Origin: Opisthocomus hoazin
Taxonomy: Eukaryota; Chordata; Aves; Opisthocomiformes; Opisthocomidae
NCBI RefSeq assembly: GCF_030867145.1
Contig: NC_134427.1
Coordinates: 16,887,001-16,951,000, forward strand
Length of the DNA: 64,000 nt
Reading direction: 5' to 3'
Part shown: in pieces, positions 53,450 through 64,000 of the stretch
How the letters are laid out: each line of letters opens with the position of its first letter
How positions within the stretch are numbered: position 1 is the first letter of the stretch
The notes under the pieces: model-generated
What the model was told of the DNA's origin: nothing
The model's input: the letters and a program-made list of their open reading frames with translations, nothing else
The model's database searches: none
Position numbers and translations under genes: made by a program

Positions 53450-55483
53450 ATGGAGGGGGGAAAACTGATTTCTGCAACAGACACACAGTATTCTAGTGTG
53501 CTCCTTCAGACTTTGAATGAACAACGCGGCCACGGACTTTTTTGTGATGTTACTGTCATCGTAGAGGACCGGAAGTTTCGAGCTCACAGAAACATCCTTT
53601 CGGCCTCAAGCACATATTTTCACCAGCTTTTTTCGGTGGCTGGGCAAGTGGTTGAACTGAGCTTTGTAAGGGCAGAAATTTTTGCAGAAATTCTTAACTA
53701 TATTTATAGTTCCAAAATAATCAGCGTTCGATCCGATTTACTTGATGAACTGATTAAATCAGGGCAACAGCTGGGGGTTAAATTCATAGCTGATCTGGGC
53801 GTGCCTCCACCTGAAGGAAAAACCATGCCAAGCGAGGTCAAAGATGGTGCTTCAGAAACTGCTAGTCCAGGTCAGAAGGACGCAGAAACACAAGTACCTG
53901 TAATAAGGCCAGAGAGTCGAGAGGTGACAGATGGGATGCCAGTTATAACGCAGTCGTTCTCCTTACACGGCATAGAATATGAGACTACAAAAATTACCGT
54001 GAGTGATTCGGATGATGAGGATGATGATGTAATCTTTTGCTCCGAGATTGTTCCTCCAAAAGAATGTGCTAAAGATACAAATGCTGCGACCCAGAACCAG
54101 CCTTGCCCAAGTCCAGCTCGAGTTTCTGACCAAAAATCGTGTGGCAGTGGTGGCTCTCCCCATTTGACGAGCGCCACGGCAGCTCAAAAACTCACTTCGT
54201 CGGCCAGTCAGCTCAGCCCAAACCAGACACAGTCAAGTGCGGAATCTTTCGTCTCTGCAACGCTGCAGCATTTGACTCCTAATATCATTGTGCTAAATAA
54301 GCCTCTACTGAACTCATCGCTCGGCGCCAGCTCCTCGCGTCAAACGCATGTGACCCCTACAATTAATTTACTTGAGGAGAACCAGCAGCCGTCTAATAAT
54401 GGCTCCTTAGCTGAAGTGGAAACAACTGCTGTTGATGATGAAGAGGTGGTTGAAGATGATGTCGATATCATTAGCTCCTCTAGTCCTGGCTCAGTAAGCA
54501 GTAGCTCTTTGGTTCAGCAACCTTCTATGCCAAAGGCAGCAACCAGTGAAGGATCAGGTGTACAGAAAAAACAGGTTGTTACGTTTTCACAAGAGCCCTT
54601 TTCTAAGCCTGGAGAATTCAAAATAAAAATTTCTGATGTCCTTCCTCCAAACAACAAAGAATTTGGTTCAGGTGTCCCATCAACGCATGTGGCAGAGGGG
54701 CAGAAAATCATAACGTTGGATACAGCAACTGAAATAGGAGGCCTGTCCACAGGCTGTAAGGTTTATGCAAATATTGGTGAGGATACGTACGACATAGTCA
54801 TTCCTGTGAAGGGTGATGCCGAGGAAGGCGAAGCCAAGCTCGATGAAACGCCTAGAACGTCTGGTGGTAATTCTCCCAACAGGAAACGCATGAAGGTAAA
54901 GCACGATGACCATTACGAGCTCATCGTGGACGGAAGAGTCTATTACATTTGTATTGTGTGCAAGAGATCATACGCCTGTCTGACGAGTTTACGGAGACAT
55001 TTTAACGTTCATTCCTGGGAGAAGAAGTATCCGTGTCGATACTGTGACAAAGTTTTCCCTCTTGCAGAATACCGTACGAAGCACGAAATCCACCACACCG
55101 GCGAGCGAAGGTACCAGTGCTTGACGTGTGGCAAATCTTTCATCAACTACCAAATCACGGCCTCCCACATAAGATCAGTTCATAGCCAAGACCCTTCCGG
55201 CGATACCAAGCTGTACCGGTTGAATCCTTGCAGGTCGCTGCAGATCAGACAGTATGCGTACATCACTGACCACTCGAGCAGGATACCAGTGATAAACGAG
55301 GGGGGAATTGTTTATCGCGTTGGCGCGGGGAAGGACGGCGCCGAAGGAACAACGTCAAACCCTCCAGCCAAACAGATTACCTGGGATGACATTTTCATTC
55401 CACAGGGAAATGAAGCAATTTTTAAACAAAATCCATCAGAGGGAAGTACTGAATTTGAGTTTGTAATACCGGAATCTTACTGA
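53450..55483 (+). CDS. ZBTB33: ZBTB33 (Kaiso), methyl-CpG-binding BTB zinc-finger protein
   Basis: Kaiso binds methylated CGCG and the TCCTGCNA site, partners p120-catenin and recruits N-CoR for repression. A single coding exon of 677 residues (human 672) begins two bases after an acceptor (tgtttgtag|GAATGG), so the 5' UTR is spliced. The BTB/POZ domain covers about residues 22-120 (LFCDVTVIVEDRKFRAHRNI, VELSFVRAEIFAEILNYIYS). Acidic stretches follow (DSDDEDDDVIF). Three C2H2 fingers lie near residues 498-578 (CIVCKRSYACLTSLRRHFNVH, then CRYCDKVFPLAEYRTKHEIHH, then CLTCGKSFINYQITASH). The C-terminus FEFVIPESY is almost identical to human FEFIIPESY. The neighbour TMEM255A is convergent, as in human. 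Confidence 0.98.
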   Translation: MEGGKLISATDTQYSSVLLQTLNEQRGHGLFCDVTVIVEDRKFRAHRNILSASSTYFHQLFSVAGQVVELSFVRAEIFAEILNYIYSSKIISVRSDLLDELIKSGQQLGVKFIADLGVPPPEGKTMPSEVKDGASETASPGQKDAETQVPVIRPESREVTDGMPVITQSFSLHGIEYETTKITVSDSDDEDDDVIFCSEIVPPKECAKDTNAATQNQPCPSPARVSDQKSCGSGGSPHLTSATAAQKLTSSASQLSPNQTQSSAESFVSATLQHLTPNIIVLNKPLLNSSLGASSSRQTHVTPTINLLEENQQPSNNGSLAEVETTAVDDEEVVEDDVDIISSSSPGSVSSSSLVQQPSMPKAATSEGSGVQKKQVVTFSQEPFSKPGEFKIKISDVLPPNNKEFGSGVPSTHVAEGQKIITLDTATEIGGLSTGCKVYANIGEDTYDIVIPVKGDAEEGEAKLDETPRTSGGNSPNRKRMKVKHDDHYELIVDGRVYYICIVCKRSYACLTSLRRHFNVHSWEKKYPCRYCDKVFPLAEYRTKHEIHHTGERRYQCLTCGKSFINYQITASHIRSVHSQDPSGDTKLYRLNPCRSLQIRQYAYITDHSSRIPVINEGGIVYRVGAGKDGAEGTTSNPPAKQITWDDIFIPQGNEAIFKQNPSEGSTEFEFVIPESY

Positions 55484-58465
55484 AATGCATTAAATGCTGG
55501 AAGAAGGATTCAGTGCAGAAATACTGCAGATGTTTTAAATGAACCGTTAAAATTGCTGTAAAATCAAATGTTAAAGTGAGAACGAGTTAACTTGTTCTCC
55601 CAAGTCATCAAGTGGTAGCACTTAGATGGATCATGAGTAGCTGCAAGTGATTTGTGGAAGCGATTCATCTGAAAGTTTACTTGAATAGAGAGTAAGACAT
55701 TTCCAAGGAGCTGGCAGTGTTTTCTGGTATGTTAACTTTGATCACAACGTGGGGGTTTGTAGCTTGAAAAGGTGCAATTTCTTCTAAAGAGCTAGACATC
55801 TGTCTTCAAAAGAAATATAGGTATTCCCTGTACCCATACTTACTATGTAAATCCTTTCTTTCATGTTAGCACTTTAATGTTGAGTTGTGTTCAGATATTA
55901 ACCAAGAAAACAGTAAGATTTTTTTCATCATAGTCTCTTGAATATGGAACCATAAAAAAAAAAAATCCCACAACTCTCATTGATTTTTGTGAACAATGCA
56001 TTACTGCAGGGGTCCAAAATAACTGATCCGGTAGTCTGGAGTAGTGTATTTTTGAACTAGTATCTTAGTTCTGCTTTTATAAGCACTATGAATCACCTGT
56101 CTTCATGCAAATAGTCTTGCCAACGAAAGATAATCAGTTAGGACTAATTTAAACAAACTTTGTTTATACTTAGCAGTATGGTGAGCAGAGTACTCAGTGT
56201 CTGGACCATTGTATTTCACTCTTTTAGCAGTGGGGAAAAAAAAAAAACCCAACAACCCCAAACCCACAAAGCTGAATAGTGAAGAAGCTTAGAACACTTA
56301 GGGAGGAGATAATTTTGCCTTTTCAAAGCTTGAGGAATAATGTTAGGTTTTCCTGCTACTGGAAAAGATGCCAGTAGTTACTTTGGAATAAAGCACTGTT
56401 CCTTTATTTGCTCTTTAAGAAGAAGGGCTTCAGTCTGGTATTTAAAAAAAAAAAAAAAAAGCTATGATAAAAGTAATACTTGTTTTTTAGCTTTGAAATT
56501 TGCTTCTCAAAACTATGAAATAATCTAGGTGCTGTATCGGTTTAGTACTGAGACTGCTGAGGATCTTGTATGTCTATTTGGCTAGATCTCTATGTGAAAC
56601 AGGGATTTGGATTCCCCCCCCCCCTCCACCTTTTATAGGGTGTGGAAGCATGAGGAGTAAACCAGCAATCAAAAAATACTCTCCATCCGCCGTAATCCGA
56701 ATTATCATTTCACTGCAGTCATCGTTATCTGTTTTCAGTTTTGGGTTTATTACGTTGTCCTTCTTCCCTCCTTGCAATTGGTACATGTTTAGGCACTTAG
56801 AAGATAAATTAGATGTCCAACTTGAACAGGAAACAGTAGAGCTGAGAAAAACAAACAGCTGCTTACTGGAGTCATAGTTTAGCATTTCAGATTTAGTGAC
56901 TTGTTGAATTTTTGTAAATTGTAATATGAAAACTGCTCAAGTTCTAGAGGTGACTGAGAAGGATTATCGTGCATAGTACTAGTTAGTTGTCGTAACCTTT
57001 CGTTGCTTAAATTACAGTTAAAGGTTTTTCTTTTTCAAGTAAGCATCTTGATCCTATCACCTTCCAGGTAAAGGTTTTGGACATACATTACTCTAGATGG
57101 AAAGACATTTAAATGGTAAATGGTTCAAATACAACTTGAACTGTAAAAAAGGGTACCAGAAATCTGTATGAGTAACAGTGGGAGGAAGAGGAGGATTTGT
57201 TTACCTTATGCATGTAATGCTCAGAACTTATCTTTTATAGGGCACGAACATGATATACATGATTATTTCCAGATCCTGTGGCAGACCCCTTTGAGTATTT
57301 GGGGTATGCTTTCGAATGTTACAGGTTGGGTGTCATCCGAGATGGCATTTCAGCAGTCCAACATAATCCCTCGTGAGACAGAAGTACTGATAGCCTGTCC
57401 TAGCACAGGTGGCTCTGGAGTAGCTGGCTGTGCCCTGCACCAAGACTCCCTGAACTTTTTGACGAGAAAAGTACAATGTTATTTTTGTTACCAACATGAT
57501 ACATCTGGCGTTAAGCATACCTTGCATAGTGTACATTGAGTAATAATTAAACATAATGGCTATCAATATTTGCTGCTGATATATTTAAAACTTTAAATTA
57601 AACTGTGCCTACTAAAGGTCTCTCTTTGGAGGAAAACTGGAAAGTTAGGGCTTTGTAACTATTTTTGCTAGAAGACTCGTGCTTGCATGTGTCTCAGGGT
57701 CTTCAGTTTTCCTTGGAAGTGATTTTTGATATCCAAAGTCCAGAGGTCATGTAAAGCATTTTTTAATTTCACTTCCAGTATTTATTGGTTTGGAAACATG
57801 TTAAATCCATTCTTTTAAAACTTTTTATGGGGCCATGAGCTTTTTATATTTAGATTTCTGGCTATTGCACATGTATTTGGTTTCTTGTTTGTTTTTGTAA
57901 ACACTTAGCTTCCAGTTTAACTTAATGAAAAACCTTATGTAAATATTAAGAATTTGGCTTTGGGGTAATGGAAGAAAAAGATTGAATCTGAAAAAGCACT
58001 TATATAAAAATTAAAAATTTCAACAGAGTAGGATAGCAAACCTCACAGTCCTTTATCTGCATATAAAAACATTAACGGATCTGCTGCAAAATGTGATAAA
58101 GGTGGCTGCGTCCCCACTGTGTGGTTTCTTTGGGGATTTATACCATAGCATTCCAGTATGTGAATTAAACAAATACTGAGAGAACAATTGACTGCTTATT
58201 TATTTTGTACTGTTAAAGCATGCAGCTTATAAAAAGATGCAGAAGCTGACGACTATATACATTGAACATCGAGTTCTACAGCTATTGCCTAGGAGCTGTT
58301 CCATGTGAAACATGCAGCATTTTTGCCAGATCTGTGATGTATATAGTTGTACAGTCTTTCCTTAGCATACTTTTTAAAGTTGTGTTCTACTTTTCATTAA
58401 TCAATACCTGATATTAGTTCTTAGAGCTTTCTATGGCAAAAATAAAAAATTTTAATTCTAAAGAT
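55484..58465 (+). other. ZBTB33 3' UTR
   Basis: AT-rich sequence after the Kaiso stop, with no competing gene. AATAAA occurs at 56387-56392 and at 58441-58446. The latter, followed by a GT-rich stretch (gatgggtgtagcatg), is the likely main end, giving a UTR of about 3 kb. Confidence 0.7.
58441..58446 (+). terminator. ZBTB33 distal poly(A) signal
   Basis: AATAAA in gcaaaaataaaaaatttt with a GT-rich element about 20 nt downstream. It is the best poly(A) site candidate of ZBTB33. Confidence 0.65.
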
Positions 58466-59502
58466 GGGTGTAGCATGCTTCTTTTTAATGACAACTCAAC
58501 TTCGACAGGATGACATGTTAGATTAGCAACAGTTTTAGCTTCCTTTTCCAGGTCTTGGGAACAGCAGGGAACCCCAGGGGTGAGGGGGAGGTGTTTTTAT
58601 TTGGGGCTTCGGGTTTCTTGGTGGGGTTGGTTGGTTGGGGTTCAGGTTTTTTTTCAGTTGAGCACATTCTAAGAAAGCAAATCAGCTAAAAAATTCCACT
58701 GCATATTGCAAGCTGAATGTTGTGATACACACTTACTCTCAGACTACACGGAGCTGCTGTGGAACAGTCCGTCCAGCTACTACCCTCATTGCCCCTGGGC
58801 TAGACATCAAGAAGAACACACATAGCAACCAGTGCAATGCATTTCAGCTAACTCATGGTCAGGGCTCCTCTTCTTACCAGGTTGCTGACTAATTATGATT
58901 CGGAAACGTTAAGAGCTCTGGTGAACTACAGCTAACGTGGAGAAACTTAGTTCCTTTATGTAGACGTCTTATTACAGGTAAGGAATGCAATTTAATACGT
59001 AACATATCAGTGTTTTAGATGTCTGTAGCTCCTTGGCATAGGGCTTCCACCTACTTCTGCTAACATCAAAGAGCAGCTGACATCATCAGGACAGAATTAA
59101 GCCTAAAGCAATACAGTAAACATGAAAGTAAGTAAAGGAAGCACTGACACTGCACTGGCTGGATTATTCACCTCGGTGTTAAGCAAAAAGTCAGCAGTAG
59201 TGACTGTACAGTGATTGAAGCCTGAGCACCCTGTTCTGCGGGTAGAACTGCTGAATTACGAAGTGTCAGGGCATCTGAGGCTTTTAAAAGCAGAACGTAA
59301 AAGAGCATGTCTCTGGCTAAGCCTGGTAGAAACAACACTTTCCAATATAGCAAATACAGGTTTTTTTAAATTTTTTTTTTTTTTTTAAATGCACAATGTT
59401 ATTATACTGGAATTCCTCAACTAATATTAAAAATGCCTGTAAAACAGGAAAGTTGCTAAAATGTAAAATGCAATTTATAAATGTTTACAAAAGTCACACA
59501 AT
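58466..59502. other. Gap between convergent ZBTB33 and TMEM255A
   Basis: About 1 kb between the two predicted 3' ends. It holds a poly(T) run (59,361-59,386) and no recognisable gene. Confidence 0.5.
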
Positions 59503-59508
59503 TTTATT
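59503..59508 (-). terminator. Candidate TMEM255A poly(A) signal
   Basis: AATAAA on the minus strand (tttatt on plus), about 2.5 kb past the TMEM255A stop. The interval 59,509-62,050 would then be its 3' UTR, and I saw no other gene in it. Confidence 0.4.
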
Positions 59509-62050
59509 TGACTTTGGTAAAGTAATAAAAGGGTACATATGAGTCACAATCTTGACATTCTCATAAGAAATGATGAATACAGTGCTGAATGTTGCATTTA
59601 CATTAAACGCTTAATTTTAGTCAAGCAGAAGGAAATGGGTAATTCAGCAGAAAATCCCACTGGTAATTTTTTAAATATGAAAATAGACTTATCCTTTTAT
59701 AGTGAATTTAAAGCAGCAATGTAATTTTTGCTTAAATATTCCTTAGAAAAAAAAATAGAATTTAGATAATTTCCTAAGTTTAGTATTTGTCAACTCAAAA
59801 CCAGCGACACAATAATTTCCTAATTGTTTCTCTGCCAAGTTATGTTCCCCTCATGAGTTTCTCAGTCCTGTCCTGTAGTGTCCCCTGGTCCTAGCCCTAT
59901 TTAGTTGACAGGCACAAATGGTGGAGTATGTTTGTCAGAAGAGGGACAGGACTGTTAGCTTTTATTTCAAAGATGCAGCAATAAAACGTTTTCTGATATT
60001 AAATTAAGGTGCCCTTCTGATTCTAGTTTTGTGGGGAGTTTTATCTGGAGAAGTAGTGTCTATTTTGAAATTGCCCATGATCTCCTTTATCAAGATTTAA
60101 TTCAAGAAAATGTAATATAAAATGGATGATGCCCTAGTATATAAATTGATTTGCAGTACGCAAATTTACAGGAGCTGCATTTCAATAATCTATAGTAAAC
60201 CAAAATGTCACCAGGATGTATTCTGCCTACACTACTGCTTTAAATCCCATGAGTTGTATTCCTTTCTCCAGCCTTTTATTCTTCTTTGTTACTGGAGAAA
60301 AGCGACACTTGCTTCCGCATAAACAGCGTCATCCTTCAGCTTATTAATATAGTGAGACAGCGGAAATGATAAGGTTAACACATAGCCTAGCCTAAAGGCT
60401 TTGCAAATGCATAGGAGTAAAACCAGCATTAGAACGTGTGGGTGTACTCTGAAAAGTGAGATCAGAGACTTCAGTGTTTGTTTTCTGTGTTGACAGCACT
60501 TCTCTTTTTTTTTTTTTTTTTAAGATTAAAAGTAGAGACATGCCACAGTTTAAAATCCAACTGCTTCCCCCCTGCTCCCAGCATGTATTCCACTTTTAGA
60601 TTCTGAAAGCCAGATTTAGCTTTTAGCTACCCTTTTGTCTGCATCAGTTGAAAGTAAAGGTAGGCAACTGAGGACTACGGCCAACAATCTGATGCCAAGG
60701 AAATGAAACCTTTAGGAAATAAGGAATAAAATGCCAATACCTTATTTTTATCCCTGAAGCAAGCAGCTGAGAACGCTCAGGTGGAGCGGCTTGGATCTGA
60801 ATGCTGTCATCTGAAATCACTTCCTGGAGTAGAACCACACTTTACAGGACAGTGTCACGTAACAAAGATGACCTCTTTTTTGTTATGCAGGGTGCATGCA
60901 AAATCTGTTGGAATCTAGATCAATCAGCACAGTCAGCAGCTGAAGATTAAATGAAAGTCACAACAATGATTGCAAATTCCTATCAGCTTCATCCTATATT
61001 ACAGGGTGTTGACTTTTATCCGTGAGAGACTTGCATCTTGGAGAACTAGTAGTGGATATTCCTTATGTGCAGCCCATAATGCAGCTACTAAAACAGTGCT
61101 TGTTCAGGGTGCCGATTCAGTCCATTAAAAAAGTTAAAAGTACAAGCTTAAATAAAAATTCCCAACAAAACCGAAGGGAAAAAAAAACCCAACAATAATA
61201 ATGATGTTTTCACTGCACTGTTTCAGTGACTTGTAGACAGTTTCTGATGCTCTTTATGGGAATACGAGGAAGATTTAGGCAGTGCAACCACCCAAACTGT
61301 TTTACTTCAGCATTACCTACACAGAATTCAGAAAAAGACAACTCCATTTCATCTTCTATCTTAAGAAGCATCCAGAAATAAAACCAGCTTGCCTGATAAA
61401 GCTTTTCCCCTCAAAAAACAATACTCCAATTGTTTGCTAGATATACATGAAAATATCCTCTGACATTATCTCTTCATTAGCATTAAAGTTTGAAACACCG
61501 TCATGGTTCCCCCCAAGATTTTTCCAGTATGTGGGCTGTAACCAACAAGTGACCCGAGCTAGGTTCTGCGGCCCCAAAACTCCCAGCGACTGGAGCCCCA
61601 AGGCCAGGCAAAAGCAGCGTCAAGTCGAGCTGGCTGCAAGCACCCTCACCCTGAAACAGGTCGGTACTCACCGGCAGCTATTGATCTTGGCTACCCTTAC
61701 TTCAGCTTGGCACAAGATGGAGTAAGGCAGACCAGAATCTACCATCTGTGTTGTGTTGCTTTGTTAAAAACCAAGGACTACATGAACCTCATGGTAAAAC
61801 AAGGAGGCTGGAATTTAGGCCACCCACTACTCACCGACGCTGCAAAACACCAGCAGTGTGTCCCCTTCCTCATACTCCATTGTTAAACCTCTGAAATAAG
61901 TCTCGCAAGAAAGAACAGTCCAATCTAATATTTGTATTTGCAATTAACTTCTGTATCTATCCTCCCGCCCCATCCCACAGTAAAATACAAATACAAAATG
62001 TTCACAATTATTTCAATGGCAAATATTTTTTTTCTTCTTTCCCACATTTT

Positions 62051-62209
62051 TTATGGTGTATAAGGTGGTGGCTTCTCAAAAGGTGGAAAATACGGTGGCG
62101 AGTAACGAGGCGGCGCATTAGAGGACCACATATAGCTGGGAGATGGCGACAAGGACTGGGGGTCGTCGGAGAGGCCAGAAGGAGTGGAGGCTGGAAACAC
62201 ACTGGAATG
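62051..62209 (-). CDS. TMEM255A: TMEM255A, last coding exon (partial gene)
   Basis: The C-terminal cytoplasmic tail of the four-pass membrane protein TMEM255A (FAM70A), whose function is poorly known. The exon starts after CCCTGCAG (acceptor at 62210-62211), phase 0, and encodes 52 residues plus TAA: HSSVFPASTPSGLSDDPQSL, SPSPSYMWSSNAPPRYSPPY, FPPFEKPPPYTP. This matches the recalled human tail (GVFPSSPPSGLSDEPQS...YMWSSSAPPRYSPPYYPPFEK) almost residue for residue, including the PPxY-type Pro/Tyr-rich motifs that can bind WW domains. All upstream exons, with the transmembrane segments, lie beyond the right edge. Confidence 0.95.
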   Translation of the reverse strand, partial: HSSVFPASTPSGLSDDPQSLSPSPSYMWSSNAPPRYSPPYFPPFEKPPPYTP

Positions 62210-64000
62210 CTGCAGGGAGACAGCAAGAAGGCAGTAATGTAAACACTTCTTGATGTAAAGGGCCCTGGCAAAGTGATACTTCGTTACCAAGCAGTGCAAA
62301 ATTCATATTTCAAGGCTCACTTCTGCAAAACGTGTCCACATAAAGAAGCATTCAAATAACTTGGTGCATTCGAGGTAAGCGCGGCCTGTAACAGTTCTGC
62401 AGAATAAGACTCCTTAGACCTAAAACTGAAAAAGGCATTTATAAATAAATAAAAATAATAAAAAAAAATTTTCTTCTCATCACTTCTCTGTGCCTGTTGC
62501 ATGCACAGAGGCCGGACAACTGAAAACTGATGAGTCTCTTCCAAATCTTCGGTTTCACACATCGGCCAGTAGCAGCAATGAATAGGCTGCGGATAATTTC
62601 TTTTTACACTACTTTTCCCCTTCATCACAAATAAAAAAAAAACCCAGAAATTAATGATAACAAAATAATTTATTCCTTCAGTAAGTAAAAAGCTTGAAAA
62701 GGTGGAGAAACAAAATTTGTGCATGCCTGAAGACTGATTTCTGATCCAAACCACCTTAGGTCTGACGCCTCATGGTGTACGGCGCTGGTGCCGTCAGCGC
62801 CGCAGGCTGCGTTCTGCCCAGAGACGCGCCAGAAAACAGGCAGTGAAACACAGCCACGCACCTTCGCTCCTCTGGCTGCTCGCACACCCAGGTTTCGCCC
62901 TGGGCAGTCGCGCTGCGCCCTGTGCTGCTGCTGGCCACCTGAAGAAGCCACCAGCAGAGCTGGACGGCGCTCGGCCATGCCGCCGGCACGCCGAGGCAGA
63001 GCCGGGCTGCTCAGGCACCACGCACCCCTTCAGCGCCCTTCGGCTGCAGGCTGCAAATCCCTGATGTGCTGGGCTCAAGGCCCTGGCAGAGACAGAAGCG
63101 CCAGGCGGGTGTGCACGGTGCCGTATGGTGCTGCAAATGAGCGCAAGATCAGGGACCCACGCTGGGGCGGCGAGCCCGAGCCGCACACAGCGCTGCCCGC
63201 GTACAAGGTTGGAGGTGACCACCACCTTCCCTAACTCCAACCTGGACGGTTTGTTAAGCGGATATCTAGACCACAAAAGCCCAGCCTGCTCATCGAGGAC
63301 CTCGCAGAGCGCCACACAAACCACTCCTTGTCTCAAACAACACAACAGCTGGTCCATCACACCCCAGTTCACCTAAAGCCCAGTGGGTGGGAGCCCCCAG
63401 ACTGCAAAGACATTGGGATGGGCACTGCTGTGGTGACTCGTTAGCGAACGCAGCCCTGGGTTCTCTCCGTTACAAAGTGGCCTCAGCCACAGCCACGGGT
63501 CCTGCGGGATAGCTGCCATGGTTGCAAGCAAGCCTGGCTCGCACCGACTGCGGGCAGCAGTGTGGCTTTGTTAACGAAGCCGACATCTGGGAAGATGGCA
63601 CTAATTGCTCTTTCGACCAGGGGTGAAAGGCAGAGAAGGCCACCGCTCGCCTGCGTTCTCTTGTCAGAGCCAAACTTGGCTTGGGGCTGCAGGACTGAGA
63701 CTCTCTCACCCAACTGCCGCCAGCCAAGCACACGGTGAGGAGCGGGATACAGGCGCTGCTTCCACCCCTTTCCTCCTGCCCGGTTCCCACCGTGGCCCGC
63801 TGCCTCCCTCGCCATGACCAGCTGGCTGAGCGTCATCAGCCGTGGCACAAGTGGTTGGCTGCTGCAACATGCATCGGCTTGTGCTCTTCCACAAACCAGA
63901 GCTGGGTCTGCCATTTTAGAGCTGCGCGTGGAAGCCAGGCAATTGCAGGGGCACAGGCTTCCTTAGGAACTCCGGAGCGTTGTTTTTCTTTCCTGTGAAA
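62210..64000 (-). other. TMEM255A intron (part)
   Basis: Sequence upstream of the last TMEM255A exon, running off the window. It turns GC-richer after 62.8 kb. I searched the minus strand for the penultimate exon (tail preceding YDFQ) and did not see it. Confidence 0.6.

Overview
The window is vertebrate nuclear DNA from a bird, most likely a neoavian. It carries three CR1 LINE tails with the avian ATTCTGTG-type 3' end and one LTR of a type I recognise from neoavian genomes. Genes are compact and multi-exon with CpG-island promoters. The gene order is SEPTIN6(-), SOWAHD(+), RPL39(-), UPF3B(-), NDUFA1(+), AKAP14(+), NKAP(-), ZBTB33(+), TMEM255A(-). This is the order of human Xq24, which corresponds to avian chromosome 4 / 4A. 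I found no phage, plasmid, operon or CRISPR content.

Layout. 1-15,310: the 5' part of SEPTIN6 (three coding exons; the rest lies beyond the left edge), with a CR1 copy and a CArG-box cluster in intron 1 and a CpG-island promoter at 14.6-15.8 kb. 17.5-18.5 kb: intronless SOWAHD. 18.5-24.2 kb: no gene seen. 24.4-26.6 kb: RPL39, with the H/ACA snoRNA SNORA69 in intron 2. 27.6-34.65 kb: UPF3B, ten coding exons. A 155-bp gap between start codons separates it from NDUFA1 (34.8-35.4 kb). An LTR of about 1.1 kb (35.5-36.6 kb) starts just past the NDUFA1 poly(A) signal, and a reverse CR1 follows at 37 kb. 39.8-42.0 kb: the 3' five coding exons of AKAP14, flanked by two copies of an unidentified repeat. 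43.4-47.8 kb: NKAP, nine coding exons, with a CR1 in intron 2. 48.0-49.7 kb: a possible uncharacterised two-exon small gene, head-to-head with NKAP. 51.6-58.5 kb: ZBTB33 (Kaiso), with CpG island, single coding exon and long 3' UTR. 59.5-64 kb: the last exon and probable 3' UTR of TMEM255A.

The genes are mostly housekeeping and functionally unrelated: cytoskeletal GTPase, ribosomal protein, NMD factor, complex I subunit, PKA anchor, transcription/splicing repressor, methyl-CpG-binding repressor. They are tied together by position. Two head-to-head promoters (UPF3B/NDUFA1 and NKAP/hypothetical gene) and two tail-to-tail pairs (AKAP14/NKAP and ZBTB33/TMEM255A) are visible. The full sets of exon phases close exactly for RPL39 (51 aa), UPF3B (474 aa), NDUFA1 (70 aa) and NKAP (358 aa).

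Main points for a second look: three apparent GC-AG introns within 13 kb; the SNORA69 pocket matched by eye to 5.8S rRNA U69; the unknown small ORF next to NKAP; the absence of RNF113A and of any RHOX homeobox gene, which occupy these intervals in mammals; and the missing 5' exons of AKAP14. Homology calls rest on recalled family sequences, not on a database search.
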